Below are positions 57,463 through 64,000 of a stretch of 64,000 nt of DNA, piece by piece. Made by a program: the position numbers and the translations under genes. The notes below the pieces were generated by a model, which worked only from the letters and a program-made list of their open reading frames with translations, had not been told where the DNA came from and ran no database searches. Source of the DNA: Beroe forskalii (Eukaryota > Ctenophora > Nuda > Beroida > Beroidae); the NCBI GenBank assembly GCA_011033025.1, contig WFMF01000265.1, forward strand, positions 124,001 to 188,000, in the 5' to 3' direction. How positions within the stretch are numbered: the first letter of the stretch is position 1; each line of letters starts with the position of its first letter.

Positions 57463-58610
57463 GAGAGATCAAATATTTAAATTTATAAGCTTTAGGAGTA
57501 AAATTTGGAGTTCAGAGAGTGATATTTTTTGAAGTGATTAATCATTTCAGTGAAAAACAAAAATTATTAACTTTGGAAACAACCCGGCACACTTGCGAAT
57601 AGATATTTTGATTCGATAGTGTGTTGATTGTAGATGGTTCTATTTGCTACTCAATTACTAAATGAAGAACCCCAATGAATTTTTGGATAGTATTGATACT
57701 TAATATTCCTGAGCTATCAAATGTACCCAACAATTTTGTCTCAATAGATCAAAAGCTACCATATAAATAACTATTGAGCATTGCTTTTAAAAATCAAAGC
57801 CTTGCTGACATCTTTTGCAATTATATAGGCCACTGTAAAATTAAGAATGTATCATGATTACTAAATTTTGATGATGACTGCTGTTCATGATGACAACTGT
57901 ACTGGGGCCTCCTTATTCAAAGTCTTACAATTTAAATGCCCTGGAAGATAAGGTAGGTTTTAGACTGAAGATGCCTGCAAACCACTCACTTGGTGAGGCT
58001 TATTGAAAGTCTTATCTATAAGGTGTATGGGTATATGTCAAGCATAGAACAAATACTGAATATTGATTTTCTAATCTAATGATTGGTGAAGAGGGAAGGG
58101 ACTAAACTGTGATAACCTGGAGTTACCTTGGAGATGCAAGGTCTTCCCTTGTCAACTGCGATGAGTTTCTCATATCAGCAGGTGACAAGAGACAAGAGAG
58201 AATTGAGAGGTTTTGGCCCACCATAACCCTTACAGCTTACAACTGCAAGGCTGGGTTACTGGGCAACTAAAAATCCCGGTTAACCAGTTTTTTGTTTTGG
58301 TTAACCAGTTTTTTGGTTTTGGTTTGGACAGATCATGTTGGTGTTCAAGAGTTGGAGATTGCAAATTGTTGTATTGAAGAAATCATTCAATATTTCATGG
58401 ATCCATGTTGTATTGGTTTAATTGATAAATATCAAGCTTATAATACACAGACAATCATAGTGTATTAACATTCTCTTTGTATTTCAAATTATAAAGAAAA
58501 CTATCTTCAATCTACCTGCATACCAGTAGGCAATCATTGAAACTAAATTTCTTGCACTATTTGTGTATTGGTTTCTTACCAACATTATCTTTCAGTAGCA
58601 TGCTAAACCG
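57463..58610. other. Intergenic DNA upstream of the ephrin gene
   Basis: No gene supported. A 24-bp tandem duplication of GGTTAACCAGTTTTTTG lies at about 58275-58322. Confidence 0.6.
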
Positions 58611-59351
58611 ATGAGCTGTCTTACACTTTCAATTGGTTTCCTTTTCATCCTTCAAACATTAGGCTCACCTGACAGGACATTTTATTGGTCTGAGTCTCAT
58701 ATTCGTGGCCAGTGAGTATAATTAAACAGTATTATTCAATCTGGGGAATTGATTTTTTCAAGTTTTAGAATTTAGCTTTCACTGCAAATTGTAGAAGATT
58801 AACCTACTTCAACAGGAAATGATCAAGCAATGAAATATATATCATTTTGAATTTAGGGACTGGACATAAAATTGAATGGAAGATTTGGGAAAATCTCTTG
58901 TCATATCAAGTATTTAATTATGAATTAACTTTTTCAGGGTTGAAAATGTGTTATATGGTAGTGCAGTTGAATTTAGGTGTCACAATAAAACAGTTAATAA
59001 TCTCTATGAAGTTTCCAAGGAGGAGTATGACAGGTAAGGCTTCCTCAGGCTGTTCCAAAATAATCATTGAGTTCAACTTCTAGTAGGAAGTGTGTCGGAA
59101 GTGTGTTATACAGTAACCAATAATCACATCATTTGAACATAATCATACATTCACTTCTGATACGTTTCTAACATTATAATATTCTCATTTCAGTTGTGAG
59201 CTAGATCAGTACCAGTACCACCGTAGTATGTTAAATTGTACCAAAGACATTCAGAGGGGCCGTGATATCACCACTGTCCTATTTGTTCAACATCCAGTAA
59301 ACCTCCCAAATGTCAAAGACTACATAGTAGGGCAGAGCTATTATTTCATAT
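58611..59351 (+). CDS. Ephrin, first three exons (incomplete)
   Basis: Exons 58611-58711, 58938-59033 and 59194-59351 join in phase with GT-AG introns. The start encodes a signal peptide (MSCLTLSIGFLFILQTLGSP). The ephrin receptor-binding domain follows: TFYWSESHIRG, the early VYWN-type strand; VEFRCHN; the family signature YEVSKEEYDSCELD; LNCTKDIQ; and VGQSYYFI at the end of the fold. Cysteines match the domain's disulphide pattern. Ephrins are membrane-tethered ligands of Eph receptor kinases and guide cell contacts. The GPI or transmembrane end is not seen in the remaining window, so the gene probably continues beyond 64000, or lies past the large transposon at 60402-62076. Class A or B cannot be told. 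Confidence 0.88.
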
Positions 59352-60401
59352 GTAAGTACATTTTTAACTTGATTTTCTCTAATTCCACTTTTTGAATTGT
59401 AGGGCTTTTCCAAATTGTAGGGCTGTGTGTATCTGTCAGCCTGATAACAGGTATTCTAGCACACTGCATGAGTTCTACTCTTAGCACCTACTCTTAATTC
59501 TGTTACATTGTTGTGTTGTGAATCAACTACCAATACCAACAGGATTGTATATTCATCAACAGCAATGAGTATATTTCTTACATTGCTTCTATAGTGCCTA
59601 GTTTTAGATCAAAGAAATACATAAGCCCAATTTAGATAAAGATGAGGTAAATTGTGAGTAGCAGTTTTGGTTTTCAATTTTCGAAAATCACATACACTTC
59701 AAACTGTATTTTAGCAGAGATACATGCCCAATTACATCATGGATAGCCCGACTCATTATTTTAAGAGTACCCAATTACGTCCCTCTTTATAATGTTTTAT
59801 AATAGTTTGTCTATATTAACTTTAACTGTATTTTAATGAATTTCGTATGTGGACTATGAAGACCATAGCTTTGAGAGTAACAAAAGAATGATAATTACTC
59901 TTTTGTATTTAAATGTGTATTCCAACTTGAAATATTCGAAATACACAGGCCTATAGCCAGACTCGAATCCTCCAATAATGTAATGCCTTTGTAATGTAGT
60001 AAGTCCTGACTTGGTGAGGATTTTATTTTGGATTTATAAAGAATGCGCATTGATGGTCTAAAATTCGGGCCTATAGCTATTGCAACACTATCTAACAATG
60101 ATGAAAATAAAATGCCACATAAAAAATGCATATGCTGTTAGGCAGATATTTAGACACCAACTAGACTCATTCATTAGACATTAATTTTTTATGACAATTA
60201 TCACCACACTTCGCATCATCCTAGATTTGAAATAACATCCTAAGACTGATAAATTATTCCCACCATACACTGTTCTCAGTCTTGACGAACTTATATATTA
60301 GATGTTTGTTTTAATGTGTAAGAAAAAGTATCTGTTTGTCTCGTGAATGTAATACTATTGCTGAAGGAGTAAAATATTATATATTTGTATGATTAAAGTG
60401 C
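59352..60401. other. Ephrin intron or 3' region
   Basis: AT-rich DNA with no further exon that I can support. A GGGCTTTTCCAAATTGTAGG-type duplication lies near 59400-59425. Confidence 0.5.
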
Positions 60402-61031
60402 CAGATGTATGGTGGCTCAAACCCGCCACCAGAAAAAAATTAAAAATTTTTTCAAATTAAAAAAAAAATTAAAAAAATTTAAAAAAATAATTTTTTTAAT
60501 TTTAAATTTTGTTTTAAAAAATTTTTTAAATTTTTTAAAAAAAAATTTTGAAAAAAAATTTAAAAAAAATTAAAATTAAAAATCATGGCTCAAACCCGCC
60601 ACGAAAACTAAAACTGAAAATGAAAATCGTTTTTTATTCAAATCACGTACGAACTTTTTGTGCGCCGCGCAAAAGATTTTAAAATTAATTTGAAAAACGA
60701 AATCGCTTCATCTTGAAACATCATGAAAAACGCGTTTGGTGTTCGCGCGTTACGTTAAGTTCATAATGTATAAGTAAACAAAATGATATGAGCAGCCAAA
60801 TTCACGTCCCAGTAAAGTTCTCAGCCAGTCCATCAGACTTTCTACTCAATTATGTACTTGTATAATGACAGGCAATCAGCAGGCACCCCAGCCCATTGAA
60901 TAGAATAACGAGGGATCTATTATTACCCAGGGATCTCTTATTACCCATTATTGAGGGGAATAACAGGCGGCCCCACCCATTTGAAGGAATGTGAAGCGGC
61001 CCCGCCCATTGAGAAGAATAAGAGACGAATC

Positions 61032-61115
61032 CGCCTGCTTAGGATTTTTAGTAAATCAATGACAGGCAGCCCATGGGCTGCCTGTCATTGATTTACTAAA
61101 AATCCTAAGCAGGCG
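61032..61115. repeat. 84-bp perfect palindrome
   Basis: Two 42-bp arms without spacer, centred between 61073 and 61074 (GCAGCCCATGGGCTGC at the middle). Every base pairs. It could extrude as a cruciform. Confidence 0.95.
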
Positions 61116-61125
61116 CCCACCCATT

Positions 61126-61151
61126 ATAATAATAATAATAATAATAATAAG
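61126..61151. repeat. ATA microsatellite
   Basis: About eight AAT/ATA units inside the long-TIR element, directly after the palindrome. Confidence 0.9.
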
Positions 61152-62840
61152 ATTTTCCCCTCCGGGAACTCACACTTGAGAAGGATGACAGGCATCCCCG
61201 CCCATTGATAAGAATGACTGATGGCCCTATCCATTGAAGGTACTAAACTCCTAAACAGTTTGATTGTCCTCTTATTCTTCTCAATGGGCGGGGCTTCATC
61301 ACATTCCTCCAAATGGGTGGAGCCGCCTGTAGTTCCCCTCAATGGCTGGTGTAGCATGACATCATTCTCAGAGGATCCCCTGTCATTCTATTCAATGAGT
61401 CAATGGGCTAGGCCGCCTGCTGATCGCCTGTCATTCTACTCAATTCTACATAATTGAGGAGAATGGCAGGCGTCTCCGTTGTAGGTAACAACAGGCGGCT
61501 TTGCCCTGTGATGCATATTGAGAAATAAGGTGACTGCAACAGCCCCGCCCATTGAGAAGAATGACACTGAAGGATTACAGATAGCCCAGCTCTAGCCCAG
61601 TGGCCGGAATAAAAGGGGTAACATCGACTAGGAAAGGTTGATGGACTGGTCGAGAGCTTTGCCGTTGGGACTTGAATTTGGCTGCTGATCATATCATTTT
61701 GCGAACATTATGAACTTAACGTAATGCGCGAACGCCAAACGCGTTTTTCATGATGTTTCAAGATGAAGCGATTTCGTTTTTCAAATTAATTTTAAAATCT
61801 TTTGCGCGGCGCACAAAAAGTTCGTACGTGATTTGAATAAAAAACGATTTTCATTTTCAGTTTTAGTTTTCGTGGCGGGTTTGAGCCATGATTTTTAATT
61901 TTAAATTTTTTTTAAATTTTTTTTTCAAAATTTTTTTTAAAATCAAAAAAATTTTTTTAAAACAAAATTTTAAATTAAAAAAAAAATATTTTTTTAAAAT
62001 TTTTTAAATTTTTTTTTCATTTGAAAAAATTTTTCATTTTTTTTTCTGGTGGCGGGTTTGAGCCACCATACAGATGTTCTTGTGTGTGTGTACGCTCACA
62101 AACATATAATCCATTCCTTTTCACGATCCTTAGGTCGTTTACGAATGTTAGACATTCTGACATCATGAATTCGCCATGTTAAACCTTGATATTAATAAAT
62201 ATATGCCTTCTTTCTCATCTGTTAGTCATGTGCAACCTATGTTCTCTTTTCTACTTTCATAGTATTATGTTGTATATATTCTTTTTACAATGGAGTGAAA
62301 CGAAATTATTTTTAAAATGACACGGTTCCTATTGTCATTTCTACAAATATGTTGGATGATTGTTCGGGGAATTTTCATTTCTTCAGACTTCAGCCGAGGA
62401 ATTGTCACTTCCAAGAATTGGAACAAAATTCCCAGATATTTCAGACCCCATCTTTTATTATCTTGCCAGATGTATGGTGTCTTGAAGAGGCCATATGCAT
62501 ATATATTACTCATCATTCATACCGTATTATATTTGCAATAGTCATAGAAGAAGAGGAAGGAAATTCCATTATCATCATTATTATTTATTGATGAAGAGCT
62601 AAATCATTCGCGTGTATGTGGTATGTACTATCATTGATATATCACCATCATTAATTTAAGAAAACTGAAAAACAATAAAACTAATGAAATTTTAATTTAA
62701 ATTCATCATCTTTTATTTTATATTTTTTCAAACACAGCACAGTAAATTGTGTATGTTCAGATGAGGTTTGTATGTGGCCGAGATGTGAGTTTGTTTGTGT
62801 GAGTGTATGAGTATTGAGTGTGTTAGGACTTTGGCTTGAC

Positions 62841-62995
62841 TTGATCAATGATCGGCCGAGTCCTCGGCATCAGTTAAAAAAGTCATTCCTTGGTTGGCCT
62901 TGGTACGAGGGTTTTCATAGACCGAAGACTCGGCCCTGACTTTTACCGAGGAAACGCGTTTTTTCCTGGTCACAAAACCTGCCCTTGGTTATCAA
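62841..62995. repeat. Inverted-repeat element, AATGATCGGCCGAG family
   Basis: Starts GATCAATGATCGGCCGAGTC and ends CACAAAACCTGCCC plus TTATCAATGG. Related to 34593-34682. Confidence 0.6.
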
Positions 62996-63252
62996 TGGAT
63001 GAGAATGGATCGAGTCTCAGCACAAGTAGCCAGTATGATTCTTTTATAGGCATCAAGTAACTGAGAAAGAACCTCAGCAGCATTCCTTTCGTTGTTACCT
63101 ATGGTAACAAATACACGAATGAGGATTTTCTTTTGTTTTCTATTGTCCATCAAGGGGTCTGGGGTACTAAGTATGTATATGATATCGTAGTATTTTAATT
63201 CACAGTGCAAGGTTAATTTTTATAAAACAACGTATGTTTGAAACAAGGCAAA

Positions 63253-63306
63253 TATAGGCGGTTAAGATGACGTCATGATCATAGCACAAAGTGGTGCGTT
63301 GATGAG
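63253..63306. mobile_element. Truncated AATAGGCGGTT element with a CRE
   Basis: Left end ATATAGGCGGTTAAGATGACGTCATGATCATAG-type sequence, then ACAAAGTGGTGCGTTGATGA as in the copy at 39860. The right inverted repeat is missing. Confidence 0.7.
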
Positions 63307-64000
63307 GATGAACCGTGCTCTGAATGTAGTATACTAGTCGTTTAGTTGTCTCAATTCACGTGATTGTAAAATTACAATACACTTTATGGAATCCAAAGTA
63401 CCTTATTGTTTCAAATTTAATCTCATGAAATACAAAAGCTAGTACTTAGAACGTGCGTATATATAAAGCCCTTATATATAATACGAGCTCTTTCTTTTGC
63501 TATATGGTCTCGAAAGAATTAAGTATTAGGGCTGTGGATGTTGTCATTATCATGGGTAAGAATGGTGGATTGAAGGGGCCACGCTGTCTATTGGCCGCCG
63601 GTATTTCCATGAACATTTGGCGGGTTTGTTTCAAGACTTCTAAAAAATTGATCCCTAGACCATTCTATGAATAACGTTGATGGATAAAGGCAAAGAAGCA
63701 GAGAACAACAGGTGATTGAGACAGGTTGAGAATTAAGAATGACGTCAAGTTACAATTGTTCGAAATTATTCCACGGACTGTCTGAAAATAACAAAATTAA
63801 AGAGTAACTTGAACAGTTGAACACAAAAAGAACTGAAAACAGATAGAAAAGTTTATTTAGTTTTCAAATTTCATTGCAATATTATCCTTTCAGATTCAGG
63901 GTCAATCGCCCTCTATGAAGTGATAAATATTCATTATTCATGGCTGATTCCAATGAGTATCAATTTCAAGTTTTGAAACACTTGATTTTGTGTAGGCCGT

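Larger units (their letters stand above)
60402..62076. mobile_element. 1.66-kb element with 361/365-bp TIRs and 6-bp duplication
   Basis: Long inverted repeats at 60408-60768 and 61706-62070 begin TATGGTGGCTCAAACCCGCC. They contain an A/T-homopolymer stretch, a repeated TGGCTCAAACCCGCCAC, then GTGCGCCGCGCAAAAG and CGCGTTTGGTGTTCGCGCG. CAGATG lies immediately outside both ends (60402-60407, 62071-62076), a 6-bp target duplication. The 0.94-kb interior holds many GGCGGCCCCGCCCATTGA units in both orientations, an ATA run and an 84-bp palindrome. No transposase frame. Confidence 0.92.
62077..64000. other. Right-hand non-coding DNA
   Basis: AT-rich with no supported exon. It may be ephrin intron. 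It holds a relative of the GATCGGCCGAG repeat at 62841-62995 and the partial CRE element at 63253-63306. Confidence 0.55.

Noticed and set aside
61124-61692. Frames inside the long-TIR element as a transposase
   Set aside because: They follow the GGCGGCCCCGCCCATTGA repeats and match no known transposase feature.
62317-62591. Missing ephrin C-terminal exon
   Set aside because: The frame has hydrophobic stretches, but no acceptor in the right phase and no ephrin-like sequence.

Overview
This is nuclear DNA from an invertebrate metazoan. The genes are animal genes: an ephrin, two rhodopsin-like GPCRs, the SMN-complex helicase DDX20/Gemin3, the SUMO E2 UBC9 and condensin II subunit D3. They are split by many mostly canonical GT-AG introns and sit in an AT-rich background full of small transposons. 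I cannot name the species. Several otherwise good gene models show one-base phase breaks: gene 1, the condensin gene, one ARMC10-like exon and one GPCR exon junction. Uncorrected single-base assembly indels are the simplest explanation, so 'broken' genes here should be read with care.

Layout. 1-2.6 kb (+): 3' part of an unrecognised Ser/Thr-rich gene. 2.9-6.7 kb (-): eight-exon SH3 adaptor-like gene, convergent with the first. 8.0-9.1 kb (-): eight-finger C2H2 protein. 10.7-16.8 kb (-): condensin II HEAT subunit NCAPD3 followed at once, one frame back, by an 830-residue basic disordered ORF that is probably its C-terminal tail. 17.1-17.9 kb: tRNA-headed SINE and a proline-rich ORF remnant. 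20.3-21.4 kb (+): coiled-coil protein. 22.3-24.6 kb (+): ARMC10-like armadillo protein with an N-terminal membrane anchor. 26.6-27.6 kb (+): UBC9. 29.1-30.6 kb (-): intronless GPCR. 32.7-50.2 kb (-): DDX20/Gemin3 in 13 exons over 17.5 kb. 53.7-56.5 kb (+): a second GPCR in about eight exons. 58.6-59.4 kb (+): first three exons of an ephrin whose remainder is not seen.

The accessory DNA is the most distinctive part. There are (a) a GC-rich hairpin MITE family (five copies, four with perfect 9-bp target duplications); (b) a 233-bp Tourist/Harbinger-type MITE family (two full copies with TAA/TTA duplications plus one decayed copy); (c) a 783-bp TA-flanked element with 16-bp terminal inverted repeats; (d) a 1.66-kb element with 361/365-bp inverted repeats, a 6-bp target duplication and an internal 84-bp perfect palindrome; (e) a 1.47-kb foldback built of minisatellite DNA next to the DDX20 start; and (f) a ~70-bp family with AATAGGCGGTT ends, two copies of which carry a cAMP-response-element-like TGACGTCA or TGACGTCAC. 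No transposase gene is visible, so all are non-autonomous.

A second theme is tandem duplication across splice sites: two donors in the SH3 gene, one acceptor and one complete exon in DDX20. Two UBC9 introns are bounded by 11-bp direct repeats, one of them with no canonical GT-AG placement. No pathway links the genes; they form an ordinary animal neighbourhood.
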